Position numbers and translations under genes: made by a program. A stretch of DNA of 36,785 nucleotides, taken from positions 69,968 through 106,752 of the forward strand of contig CADAZU010000007.1 in the NCBI GenBank assembly GCA_902792535.1, in the 5' to 3' direction. Below the pieces are notes generated by a model, which was not told the DNA's origin, did no database searches, and worked only from the letters and a program-made list of their open reading frames with translations. Below, in pieces: positions 30,111-36,785 of this stretch. Origin of the DNA: an uncultured Bacteroidales bacterium (lineage in GTDB: Bacteria; Bacteroidota; Bacteroidia; Bacteroidales; Paludibacteraceae). The number at the start of each line of letters is the position of its first letter. Within the stretch, counting starts at the first letter, position 1.

Positions 30111-32717
30111 GACGCTTGTCAGCTTCTTGATCTTCGCATTCAGCTTATCGCATTTCATCAACTTTTCCAGACTGATGTGCATCCGGTAGTTCCAGAAATG
30201 GCGCGGGTTAGCGGGCACGTTGATACGGTCGGCGAACTGGTCTTTGATGCGCACGTCGCCGTCGATAGCCAGCCAGTCTTGCAGCGGCAGAATGGTCCAC
30301 ATAGCAGGACTGTACATATGCTGGTTGATGATGAACTCCGCGATCTCCGGCGTCATCTCCTGCGGCGCGTCGCCCCACCAACCCATCTGCTCGTTGTAGA
30401 AACGCTGCGTCACAGCGCGGTCCTCTTCCCACCATGCGCGAAGCGGATTCATATCGTGCGTGCCGGTCGTGCAGACACTCTGATACGGTGCGTCCGCCGG
30501 GTGGGCAAACTTAACGGTCGGATCTTTCGGCATGCGCTGGATCTCCAGACTCAGGATCTGCAACTCGTGCATCACATCCGGCACGCAAGCAGGAACCATA
30601 CCTAAGTCCTCGCCGCAGCATAGCATCTTCGTCGCACGGATCAGCGTCGGCAGTTTGCGCATCGCCGAATCGCGCCAGAAGCCCGTATGACGGCGGAAGA
30701 AATAGTCATTATAAATGCGCATCAGTACTTCTTTCTGGTCGCTGTACAACTCATTGAACGAGTGGCTCTGGTAGATCGAGATACGCGGATGGAGCCATCC
30801 CGGACGGCGCTGGTCTTCCACCATCAGCACTTCGCAATGCAGGTAAATCAACGCATTGCAGATGTTCTTCGCCGCCTCCGCACTCAGACCGGAAGCCTTC
30901 AGCTGCTTCTTGTCGCTCATCAGACGGTCGTACCATTCTTGCACTTTGACTTGCGTATCGAACTCCGGACGGAAGAAATAAACATATCCGTCATGCGTGT
31001 CCAGCGCATATTTCTTCGCCCACTCGGTGTCGTAACCCAACACGTCGCCGAGGAAATTGGAGCGGATATAAGGCTTCGTCAGTCTGTCCCAGTCCAGACA
31101 AACGCCCTGCGCGCAGAGGTCGTCATAACTGTACGGCAGCGCCGGAACGAAATGTCCGCAGAGCCCCCATACATCCGTCTTCTTCATCTGCCATATACGG
31201 AAGAAACCGAGGATATGATCTACGCGGTATGCGTCGAAATAGTCCTGCATCTTGCGGAAACGAGCCTGCCACCAGCCGAAATTATCCTCCGCCATCTTGT
31301 CCCAGTTATAGGTTGGGAAGCCCCAGTTCTGACCGCGCGCATCAAAATCATCAGGCGGCGCACCCGCAGAGGCGTCCAGATTGAACAACTCCGGATAAAC
31401 GGCTGCATCGACGCTATCCGGGCTGATTCCGATAGGTATATCACCCTTCATCGCTACGCCGATCGAGTGCGCGTAAGCCACAGCGTCTGTCAGCTGTTTG
31501 TCCGCATGGAACTGCAGGAACTTATAGAAATCTTTCGGTTGTTTGTCGCGTTTGTGCAAGAACTCCGCATACGGCTCCAGCCACGAATCGTTCTTCTGGA
31601 TAAACGCCTTGTATGCCTCGCTGCTGAAAAGCGCGTCCTTATCCTGTTTGTATAACGCCTTGAAGAACACCATCTTAGCGTCATAAACAGCCTGATAATC
31701 CGCAAAACTCTTCGCGTTGAACTCCGCCTTCTGCGCCTCGTATTTCTTCTTTTGCGCAGGCGTCAGGCGACCCATTTTCTCGATATTGATATAGATCGGA
31801 TGAAGCGCAAACACCGAAACGGCATTGTACGGATAGCTGTCTAAGTTATTGTGCCGCAATGTCGTATCGTTGATCGGCAGCGTCTGGATCATCTGCTGAC
31901 CCGTAGCCGCAGCCCAGTCCGCCATCTTCTTCAGATCCTGAAACTCACCGATTCCGAAACCTTCATCCGTCCGCAACGAGAACACAGGAACGGCGACTCC
32001 GGCTCCTTTCCAGCGAGGTTGTGTCCGGCGGAATCCGCGGTCGTTCTGGTAAATAACCTGACCCTTCTCAATTCCCCAGATCTGACGGTTCTCACCCCAT
32101 TCGGTATCGACCACAGCACCGGTCTTCAGGTCATAAACGACATATTTGTACTCAATTATATCCTGACCTTTCACCTCGATGTCGGCTTTCCAGATCGGGA
32201 ACTCGGCATCGCTCATCACCAGCTTGTTATCCGGATTCCATTCACCCAACTCGGCGCAGTTTCCGATGATAGCCACGCCCTGCGTCGGCAGGATCTGCGG
32301 CAGATCAATCGAGAAACGGATATTACCCTTCGGCGCTTTCACTTTCGCCGGTTTGTGGCGGGCAAAAAGCGATTTCAGGAATACCGTCGTATAGAAACTG
32401 TCCTCATACGTACTTGCCTGCCATGCGTCGCGCACCACGATTTTTCCCTTTGCACTTCGTACATCGTCCAATCGCAAATGTCTCGGCTCTCCCGCCTCAT
32501 AGATAAATCCGCCGTCTTGCAGACGGATCGCATACTTATATTGAATGCTGCCGGCGAAATCGCTCACAGGCACATTGATCTGCCAGAAATCCGTTCCCTG
32601 GCAGTTCAGCACAAGCGGCTCTTTCTCCGTCCAACCCAAAATCGATTCTTGCGTCTCAATCACGCATAGACTCTGGCCATACTCGGCACGATAGTGAATC
32701 TGAAAATTGATGTTCAT
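30105..32717 (-). CDS. malQ: 4-alpha-glucanotransferase with two N-terminal CBM20 domains
   Basis: An 870-residue enzyme of the GH77, DPE2-like type, which moves glucan units between maltooligosaccharides and acceptor glucans in glycogen/maltose use. The two starch-binding CBM20 modules cover about 1-105 and 130-235 ('IGNCAELGEWNPDNKLVMSD' in the second). The GH77 barrel follows, with 'IQTLPINDTT', 'YRVDHILGFFRIW' (nucleophile Asp), 'CCGEDLGMVP' (acid/base Glu) and 'CTTGTHDMNPLRAWW'. No signal peptide, so cytoplasmic. It is transcribed alone from 32795-32826. Confidence 0.95.
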   Translation of the reverse strand: MNINFQIHYRAEYGQSLCVIETQESILGWTEKEPLVLNCQGTDFWQINVPVSDFAGSIQYKYAIRLQDGGFIYEAGEPRHLRLDDVRSAKGKIVVRDAWQASTYEDSFYTTVFLKSLFARHKPAKVKAPKGNIRFSIDLPQILPTQGVAIIGNCAELGEWNPDNKLVMSDAEFPIWKADIEVKGQDIIEYKYVVYDLKTGAVVDTEWGENRQIWGIEKGQVIYQNDRGFRRTQPRWKGAGVAVPVFSLRTDEGFGIGEFQDLKKMADWAAATGQQMIQTLPINDTTLRHNNLDSYPYNAVSVFALHPIYINIEKMGRLTPAQKKKYEAQKAEFNAKSFADYQAVYDAKMVFFKALYKQDKDALFSSEAYKAFIQKNDSWLEPYAEFLHKRDKQPKDFYKFLQFHADKQLTDAVAYAHSIGVAMKGDIPIGISPDSVDAAVYPELFNLDASAGAPPDDFDARGQNWGFPTYNWDKMAEDNFGWWQARFRKMQDYFDAYRVDHILGFFRIWQMKKTDVWGLCGHFVPALPYSYDDLCAQGVCLDWDRLTKPYIRSNFLGDVLGYDTEWAKKYALDTHDGYVYFFRPEFDTQVKVQEWYDRLMSDKKQLKASGLSAEAAKNICNALIYLHCEVLMVEDQRRPGWLHPRISIYQSHSFNELYSDQKEVLMRIYNDYFFRRHTGFWRDSAMRKLPTLIRATKMLCCGEDLGMVPACVPDVMHELQILSLEIQRMPKDPTVKFAHPADAPYQSVCTTGTHDMNPLRAWWEEDRAVTQRFYNEQMGWWGDAPQEMTPEIAEFIINQHMYSPAMWTILPLQDWLAIDGDVRIKDQFADRINVPANPRHFWNYRMHISLEKLMKCDKLNAKIKKLTSVR

Positions 32718-32794
32718 GATATTATTGATTATTGTTTTACTACTTTTTTACCTCTCATTTACGTTCCACGAGTGGTGCCACCCGAATTCCGCTA

Positions 32795-32826
32795 CAAAGG
32801 TAATACTTTTTTGTCAACTGTGCAAA
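32795..32826 (-). promoter_or_regulatory. Promoter for malQ
   Basis: Minus strand: TTTG (32826-32823), 20 nt, TACCTTTG (32802-32795). The -33 element directly abuts the stop codon of the upstream flippase-like gene. The leader is about 75 nt. Confidence 0.8.
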
Positions 32827-33702
32827 TTATTTTGCGTTTTTCTTCAAAAACACCCATACCACACACGGCAACAGCGTATTTATGATCCATAGCAGCACAC
32901 CTGCCATGGCTGCATTCATCGTTCCGAACACCAAGATTGCCCACGCCCCGCGAACACCTATTTCCGCGATCGGCACGTTCGGCGTGATCGTCACCAGCAG
33001 GTAATACACAAATAGATTGCCAATTGTCAATTGTAAATTGTCTATTGCCCCAAGGGCATAGAGTACCAGCCCCAGTTGCACGCACCAGCACACCAGCCGC
33101 ACAAAACTCTGCGCGATACTCTTGACCACCAGCGCACCATTCACCTCGGCATACTTCTTCAGCGCCTTGGGCGCCAGTGCAAAAGCAATCATCAGCACCA
33201 GTATCACCATCGCCAATGCATACAAATAGCTGTCACCCAACTGCGCCATAATAGCCGGACTGAAAGCCAATGCCGCAACGCCTGCCAGCAAAATCGCTGC
33301 CGTCATCGTCGCACTCCCCACAGCCCCCATTGCCAGCACCTTGTACCAAAGAGCTTTGTCTATCATATTTGCTCCCTCACTCATCAAAAACCCTCGTGCC
33401 GGGTATTCCCCCAGCCGCCAGGGAGTGATCAGTCCCGCTAACTTGGAATAATACACCTGCCTGTGCGCATCGCGCCAACTCATAGGGACGAGAGTGCGCC
33501 ACCTCCACGCTTCCAGTGCCATATTGAGCGGCATAAGCGCCACGCAAAGCCCTATTGCCAACCATTGCTGCCAACCCATTCCGCGCAAGGTCTCACCCAG
33601 CGCAGCATAGTCCTCATACGTGGCGATTTTCCACACCAAGAACGCACACGCCGCAAATGCGACCGACCATTCGATAAGATGATATAGCGTCTTTCTGTCC
33701 AT
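32827..33702 (-). CDS. Flippase-like integral membrane protein (LPG synthase TM / AglD family)
   Basis: A 291-residue protein with about eight hydrophobic helices. 'NMALEAWRWRTL', 'YSKLAGLITPWRLGEYPARG' and 'TPNVPIAEIGVRGAWAI' are typical of the lysylphosphatidylglycerol-synthase transmembrane/flippase-like family; the substrate is unknown. I place the start at 33702 (MDRKTLYHLIEW): transcription is predicted to begin only a few bases upstream, which excludes the longer frame to 33741. One loop/helix ('GAIDNLQLTIGN') is encoded by a heptanucleotide array. Confidence 0.8.
   Translation of the reverse strand: MDRKTLYHLIEWSVAFAACAFLVWKIATYEDYAALGETLRGMGWQQWLAIGLCVALMPLNMALEAWRWRTLVPMSWRDAHRQVYYSKLAGLITPWRLGEYPARGFLMSEGANMIDKALWYKVLAMGAVGSATMTAAILLAGVAALAFSPAIMAQLGDSYLYALAMVILVLMIAFALAPKALKKYAEVNGALVVKSIAQSFVRLVCWCVQLGLVLYALGAIDNLQLTIGNLFVYYLLVTITPNVPIAEIGVRGAWAILVFGTMNAAMAGVLLWIINTLLPCVVWVFLKKNAK
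33016..33050. repeat. ATTGTCA heptanucleotide array inside the flippase-like gene
   Basis: Five 7-nt units: ATTGCCA, ATTGTCA, ATTGTAA, ATTGTCT, ATTGCCC. The frame stays open through it. Same family as the frdA-frdB junction array. Confidence 0.88.
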
Positions 33703-33710
33703 ACTCGCCG

Positions 33711-33742
33711 CAAAATTACTGCTTTTTTTGCATATATGCAAG
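33711..33742 (-). promoter_or_regulatory. Promoter for the flippase-like gene (divergent pair 2)
   Basis: Minus strand: CTTG (33742-33739), 20 nt, TAATTTTG (33718-33711). The ATG at 33702 lies 8 nt after the box. It shares the TTGCATATATGCAA palindrome with the opposing promoter. Confidence 0.82.
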
Positions 33743-33758
33743 ATTTTTACTAATTTTG
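33727..33758 (+). promoter_or_regulatory. Promoter for the HhH outer-membrane protein gene (divergent pair 2)
   Basis: TTTG (33727-33730), 20 nt, TAATTTTG (33751-33758), then CACC and the GTG start at 33763. Confidence 0.84.
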
Positions 33759-33762
33759 CACC

Positions 33763-35628
33763 GTGAAAAGAACAGTTCTGTCCATATTGCTTGTACTTTG
33801 TACTTGGTCACTTGGTACTTTGCCTACCTTCGGGCAGAGCCTTGACGCCATCATCCTCGACATCTACAATGCCGCTACGGAGATCGGCGAAGTGGACTAC
33901 GAGCAACTGCAAACGGACCTCTATGCCTTGCACGACGCGCCTATCAACCTCAATAACACCTCCGACGAAGAACTGCAGCAGCTCTATTTCCTTTCCCCGC
34001 AACAGATAGACGACATTCTGGCGTACGCGGACAGACATCCGTTCCAGTCGCTCTACGAACTCCGCATGATCGCTTCGCTGGCGGATTATGAGATACGCGA
34101 CCTGCTGCCTTTCGTACGCATAGGCACGCGCACGCCCGAACAAAATATATACGCGCGCGAAGTATTCGCTTATGCCAACCATGAACTCATCGCGCGTATC
34201 GACGCACGCGATATAGAGTCCTTCAGCGGTTCGGATCCGATGTACATACAAGCGCGCTATCGCTTTGACTACCAACGCAAAGTAACCTTCGGAGCACAGC
34301 TCCGCAGACCCGCCGGAGGCGGAGCACAAGAGCTGCAATACGGCGCGTATATCCAGCTTCGCGACATAGCCCCGCATCTGCACACGGTCGTGGGAGGCAA
34401 TTTTCAGGCTTCCTTCGGGCAAGGATTAGTGCTTGCGCCCGTCTTCCATACCGGCAAGTCCATGTATATCCAATCGGTCGGACAGAGCCGCGAAGGCTTG
34501 CGTTATTACAGTTCCGCAGACGGCGAAGGACTGCATGGCGTGGGAGCCACGCTACGATGGGAGTGGACTAAGAAAACGCGCCTCGATGCTACTGTCCTCT
34601 ACTCCATGCGGCGCACGAACGACAGCACGTGGCACCACCTCGTCGGAGCGAACCTTACCCTGCGTCATAACCGCCTCCAACTCCAACTGACCGCCATCGA
34701 GAATATCTGGACGGACAGCATCCGTCCCTATAGGGACGCAGCCTATAATCAGCACTATTTCCGCGGCAGAAACCAAGCCGTCATAGGCGCTTCCGCCCGC
34801 TACAACCACGGTTGGTTTGACGCCTTCGCCGAAGTCGCCACCGCCCAAAACAGACATTGGGGCTTCGCCGCACTCGTCGGCTCGCGCTTCTACCCCGCTT
34901 CCGGCGTCTCGCTTGTAGCCCTCTACCGCTACTATTCGCCGTGGTTTGACAACTCGCTGGGATACGCTTTCTCGGAGACATCACGCATAGGGGACGAAAA
35001 TGGCGGATATGTCGGTTTTGACATCACCCGCTGGCGCAACTGGAGACTCCTCGGCTACGGCGATGTGTTCTATTTCTCCGGACCCAAATACGGTCTCCCG
35101 CAAAGTCCGACCATCGGCTACGACGCCATGGCGGAAGCCCGTTATATCCGCCAGGATTGGCGGATCGGTCTCCGCCTTCGCGCCCGCAAGAAAGGTGAAT
35201 CCACCTGCTCCGCCCGTGCGCAATTCGATTGGGCGCAAGGCGGTTGGAGCCTGCGAACAACAGCCGACGCCAATTATGTGCAATCTTATGGCGTCAGTCT
35301 CGCGCAGGACATCGCGTACGATTTTCAGTCACCAATGAGCAATTACCAAATCCCCTTATCCATACGGCTCCGCCTGCAAGGCTTCGATGCCCGCGAATGG
35401 GCGAACCGCATTTATCTCTACGAACACGATGTGCTCTACGCCTTCTCCATCCCTGCCGTCTATGGCTTGGGCGGCAGAGCATATATCTGCCTCCGATGGC
35501 AGATCATTCCGCAACTCGCACTCTATTTCCGTCTCTCGGAAACCGTCTATGCCAAGCAATGGGCGGCAGAGCATAACCGCTCCATTACCCGCACAGACGT
35601 ACACCTTCTCCTCCGCGCAAAATTATAA
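33763..35628 (+). CDS. Helix-hairpin-helix domain outer-membrane beta-barrel protein
   Basis: A 621-residue protein starting with GTG. The signal peptide (about 1-24, ending FGQS) is partly encoded by a heptanucleotide array. Residues about 50-115 form a ComEA-like helix-hairpin-helix region ('INLNNTSDEELQQLYFLSPQQ', 'YELRMIASL', 'EIRDLLPFV'). The rest (about 150-621) has the alternating pattern of a large outer-membrane barrel, ends in a strand ('VHLLLRAKL') and includes 'GGNFQASFGQGLVLAP'. This combination is common in Bacteroidetes and has no established function. Transcript nearly leaderless. Confidence 0.82.
   Translation: MKRTVLSILLVLCTWSLGTLPTFGQSLDAIILDIYNAATEIGEVDYEQLQTDLYALHDAPINLNNTSDEELQQLYFLSPQQIDDILAYADRHPFQSLYELRMIASLADYEIRDLLPFVRIGTRTPEQNIYAREVFAYANHELIARIDARDIESFSGSDPMYIQARYRFDYQRKVTFGAQLRRPAGGGAQELQYGAYIQLRDIAPHLHTVVGGNFQASFGQGLVLAPVFHTGKSMYIQSVGQSREGLRYYSSADGEGLHGVGATLRWEWTKKTRLDATVLYSMRRTNDSTWHHLVGANLTLRHNRLQLQLTAIENIWTDSIRPYRDAAYNQHYFRGRNQAVIGASARYNHGWFDAFAEVATAQNRHWGFAALVGSRFYPASGVSLVALYRYYSPWFDNSLGYAFSETSRIGDENGGYVGFDITRWRNWRLLGYGDVFYFSGPKYGLPQSPTIGYDAMAEARYIRQDWRIGLRLRARKKGESTCSARAQFDWAQGGWSLRTTADANYVQSYGVSLAQDIAYDFQSPMSNYQIPLSIRLRLQGFDAREWANRIYLYEHDVLYAFSIPAVYGLGGRAYICLRWQIIPQLALYFRLSETVYAKQWAAEHNRSITRTDVHLLLRAKL
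33791..33825. repeat. TTGTACT heptanucleotide array in a signal peptide
   Basis: Units TTGTACT, TTGTACT, TGGTCAC, TTGGTAC, TTTGCCT encode the signal-peptide core VLCTWSLGTLPT. Confidence 0.78.
35329..35349. repeat. Possible three-unit heptanucleotide array in the barrel gene
   Basis: TCACCAA, TGAGCAA, TTACCAA encode part of an inter-strand loop (SPMSNYQ). Only three units, so chance is not excluded. Confidence 0.4.
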
Positions 35629-35691
35629 AAAGTGGATTTTGTATAGTTGACTTTGCAAATATTAAAAACTACCAAAAAAACATTCTATATT

Positions 35692-35723
35692 TTTGCTCAA
35701 TTCAAAAAAATGTTGTAATTTTG
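35692..35723 (+). promoter_or_regulatory. Promoter of the predicted small RNA
   Basis: TTTG (35692-35695), 20 nt, TAATTTTG (35716-35723). No protein gene of normal size follows before the terminator at 35859-35899. Confidence 0.8.
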
Positions 35724-35727
35724 CACC

Positions 35728-35899
35728 ACGTTTAGAAATTACAAAAGTACCAACGGTTAAGACACTACTTTTGCGCATGACTAAAGCAAATGCATATCAC
35801 CCCTCTACATTTGGCATGGCTAAAAAAGGCTATGCGTATGGGGTCGACTGCGCTTTCTAGAGACAAAACCCGGCAATAAGGTTTTGTCTCTTTTCTTTT
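35728..35899 (+). ncRNA. Predicted structured small RNA (about 170 nt)
   Basis: Bounded by a strong promoter and a strong terminator. Predicted helices are CAAAAGTA/TACTTTTG (35742-35749 with 35766-35773), then nested helices GCGCA/TGCGC (35773-35777 with 35849-35853), ACCCC/GGGGT (35799-35803 with 35840-35844) and a 7-bp inner hairpin (35814-35820 with 35829-35835). The nested rod is unlike a random spacer. A 27-codon open frame (ATG 35777, TAG 35858-35860) runs through the rod, so a micropeptide gene is an alternative. No known RNA family was recognised. Confidence 0.55.
35859..35899 (+). terminator. Terminator of the predicted small RNA
   Basis: Perfect 12-bp arms AGAGACAAAACC (35859-35870) and GGTTTTGTCTCT (35880-35891), a nine-base loop, then TTTTCTTTT. 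Confidence 0.9.
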
Positions 35900-35923
35900 G
35901 TCCGCCACCATTAGTACACTATC

Positions 35924-36098
35924 GATCTTTGACATAGTGGAATTACCGAAAAAGCAGAAAAACAAGCGTTTTTTGCCCAAATGCTTGCATATCTATATAT
36001 CCATCGTATTATGCCCCAAAGCATGATTATTTTGTAAAGTACTCACTATATTATAATTAAAACGGTAATTCCATTATCAAACGGAGTTACCGTTTTTT
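35924..36098 (+). promoter_or_regulatory. BoxA-like element and alternative-pairing terminator region
   Basis: GATCTTTGACAT (35924-35935) resembles the boxA of rRNA leaders (core CTTTAACA). It is followed by segment A, TGGAATTACCG (35938-35948). Segment B, CGGTAATTCCA (36063-36073), is the exact complement of A but also forms the left arm of a terminator (36061-36072 with 36083-36094, then six T). A:B and B:C pairings exclude each other. Between A and B, ATGCTT/AAGCAT (35981-35986 with 36019-36024) can nest. This could be an attenuator or a second structured RNA. No promoter was found for it. Confidence 0.5.
36061..36098 (+). terminator. Rho-independent terminator upstream of the DUF1016 gene
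   Basis: AACGGTAATTCC / GGAGTTACCGTT pair over 12 positions with one G-T, a ten-base loop and a T6 tail. Confidence 0.85.
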
Positions 36099-36321
36099 GT
36101 GCGTATACACCATTCGCGCGCGAAATAAGAAAAGAAGATACTACTAATAACTACGAACATAAAAAACAAAATAATAGTTGTGCCCGACACGGATGAGGGA
36201 GAATAGAAGATATAGTACTATCGTTCGGTACTTTAAAAGAGGAACGAAAAGATCTTTGACATGGTGATTCCATAAGGAATAATCGAAAAGTGCGATTTTA
36301 TTGCATTTTGTTGCCGGATTA
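36099..36321. other. AT-rich intergenic stretch with a second GATCTTTGACAT element
   Basis: GATCTTTGACAT recurs at 36251-36262, followed by a small hairpin ATTCC-ATAA-GGAAT (36267-36280). The rest (36099-36250) shows nothing I recognise. Confidence 0.5.
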
Positions 36322-36353
36322 TTTGCATATGTCAGAAATTTTTAGTAACTTTG
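36322..36353 (+). promoter_or_regulatory. Promoter for the DUF1016 gene
   Basis: TTTG (36322-36325), 20 nt, TAACTTTG (36346-36353). The leader is about 22 nt to the ATG at 36381. Confidence 0.8.
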
Positions 36354-36380
36354 CAGTGTTTTTTAAACGACTGCAATATT

Positions 36381-36785
36381 ATGAAAAATGAGCCATCGCA
36401 AAAGATAACAGAATTGCCGGAGAGTCAACTGCTTTATACGGATGTGTGCCATATCATAGATGAAACGCGCACCCGTGTAGCGGTGTATGTGAACGCTGAA
36501 GTCTGTCACACCAACTGGCTGATTGGTAAGCGCATAAAAGAAGACATTCTGTACAACAAACGTGCTGAATATGGCAAGCAAGTCGTTAAGAACCTGTCCG
36601 CTCGTCTGACAGAGAAGTACGGACGTGGATGGAGCGACCGCACTCTATTGCATTGTATACGCGCTGCGTATACTTTTACGGAGGAAGAGATTGTATACGC
36701 AGTGCGTAGACAATTCAGTTGGACGCATTTACGTTCTATTATGTTTCTTGAAGACCCGCTTGCACGTAAGTTCTATATGCAGATG
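36381..36785 (+). CDS. DUF1016 / YhcG-type PDDEXK nuclease family protein, N-terminal part
   Basis: The first 135 codons of a gene cut by the right edge. 'VCHTNWLIGKRIKEDILYNKRAEYGKQVVKNLSARLTEKYG'-type residues followed by 'RQFSWTHLRSIMFLEDPLARKFYMQM' are the DUF1016 N-terminal domain. The C-terminal PDDEXK nuclease domain expected in this family would lie outside. Such genes often sit in restriction-modification or mobile regions, but no such context is visible here. The start ATG at 36381 is set by the promoter at 36322-36353. The coding DNA contains a short inverted and direct repeat (36655-36708). Confidence 0.85.
   Translation, partial: MKNEPSQKITELPESQLLYTDVCHIIDETRTRVAVYVNAEVCHTNWLIGKRIKEDILYNKRAEYGKQVVKNLSARLTEKYGRGWSDRTLLHCIRAAYTFTEEEIVYAVRRQFSWTHLRSIMFLEDPLARKFYMQM
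36655..36708. repeat. GTATACGC inverted and direct repeat within the DUF1016 gene
   Basis: GTATACGC-GCT-GCGTATAC (36655-36673) is a perfect 8-bp inverted repeat. A 16-nt near copy of its left part lies at 36693-36708, 38 nt on, and is therefore in another reading frame. Confidence 0.55.

Noticed and set aside
35766-35779. TACTTTTGCGCATG as a second leaderless promoter for the 27-codon frame
   Set aside because: The -7-like box has no TTTG or TTG 20 nt upstream, and it forms one arm of the leader hairpin instead.
35924-35931. GATCTTTG read as a -7 box
   Set aside because: The first base differs from TAnnTTTG and there is no -33 element at 20 nt; a boxA-like reading fits better.

Overview
The window comes from a chromosome of the order Bacteroidales. 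It carries a complete core set of type IX secretion (T9SS) genes (porP, gldK, gldL, gldM, gldN, and porQ further on). It also has the typical Bacteroidetes neighbour order ftsX-DUF3098-uppP-truB-queA, a three-subunit fumarate reductase/succinate dehydrogenase, and promoters of the Bacteroidetes type (TTTG, 20 nt, TAnnTTTG). The genus cannot be fixed from the sequence. An uncultured, gut-type, Paludibacteraceae-like lineage is only a guess.

Layout. 1-4.4 kb (minus strand): the start of rimP, a two-helix membrane protein with paired Rossmann/RCK-like domains and a C-terminal RyR domain, a small macrodomain-like protein, and a membrane-anchored WG-repeat protein, each with its own promoter. 4.5-18.5 kb (minus strand): one very long, tightly packed run from a promoter at 18.47 kb to a terminator at 4.48 kb. 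It runs DUF2795 gene, porP, gldK, gldL, gldM, gldN, ftsX, DUF3098, uppP, truB, queA, ung, polA, a DUF4886 gene, tRNA-Asp, tRNA-Arg. 18.5-23.5 kb: an O-methyltransferase/cobalamin adenosyltransferase pair, diverging from spmAB, ybeY and a secreted pectate lyase with a C-terminus like a T9SS sorting signal. 23.5-30.1 kb: frdB, frdA and frdC (minus strand) diverge from porQ, cmk and ispH. 30.1-35.6 kb: malQ and a flippase-like membrane protein (minus strand), then a helix-hairpin-helix outer-membrane barrel gene. 35.6-36.8 kb: a 750-nt region without an obvious protein gene, holding a likely small RNA, terminators and repeated regulatory elements, then the start of a DUF1016 (YhcG-type) nuclease gene cut by the window end.

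Functional themes. T9SS translocation, envelope building (uppP, ftsX) and genome or tRNA maintenance (polA, ung, truB, queA) appear to be co-transcribed. The outer-membrane protein PorQ is encoded with cmk and ispH, as in other Bacteroidetes.

The most unusual signal is not a gene. Short-period, degenerate tandem arrays (units of 7, 8, 9 or 11 nt) fill many gene-gene junctions and also sit inside coding regions: the polA linker, the RyR gene, ispH, a transmembrane protein and two signal peptides. The same unit families recur at unrelated loci. Other notable points are fourteen promoters with an identical 20-nt spacer, two divergent promoters of identical 60-nt geometry with almost no 5' leader, a polA lacking most of its proofreading domain, and a structured-RNA/attenuator region near the right end.
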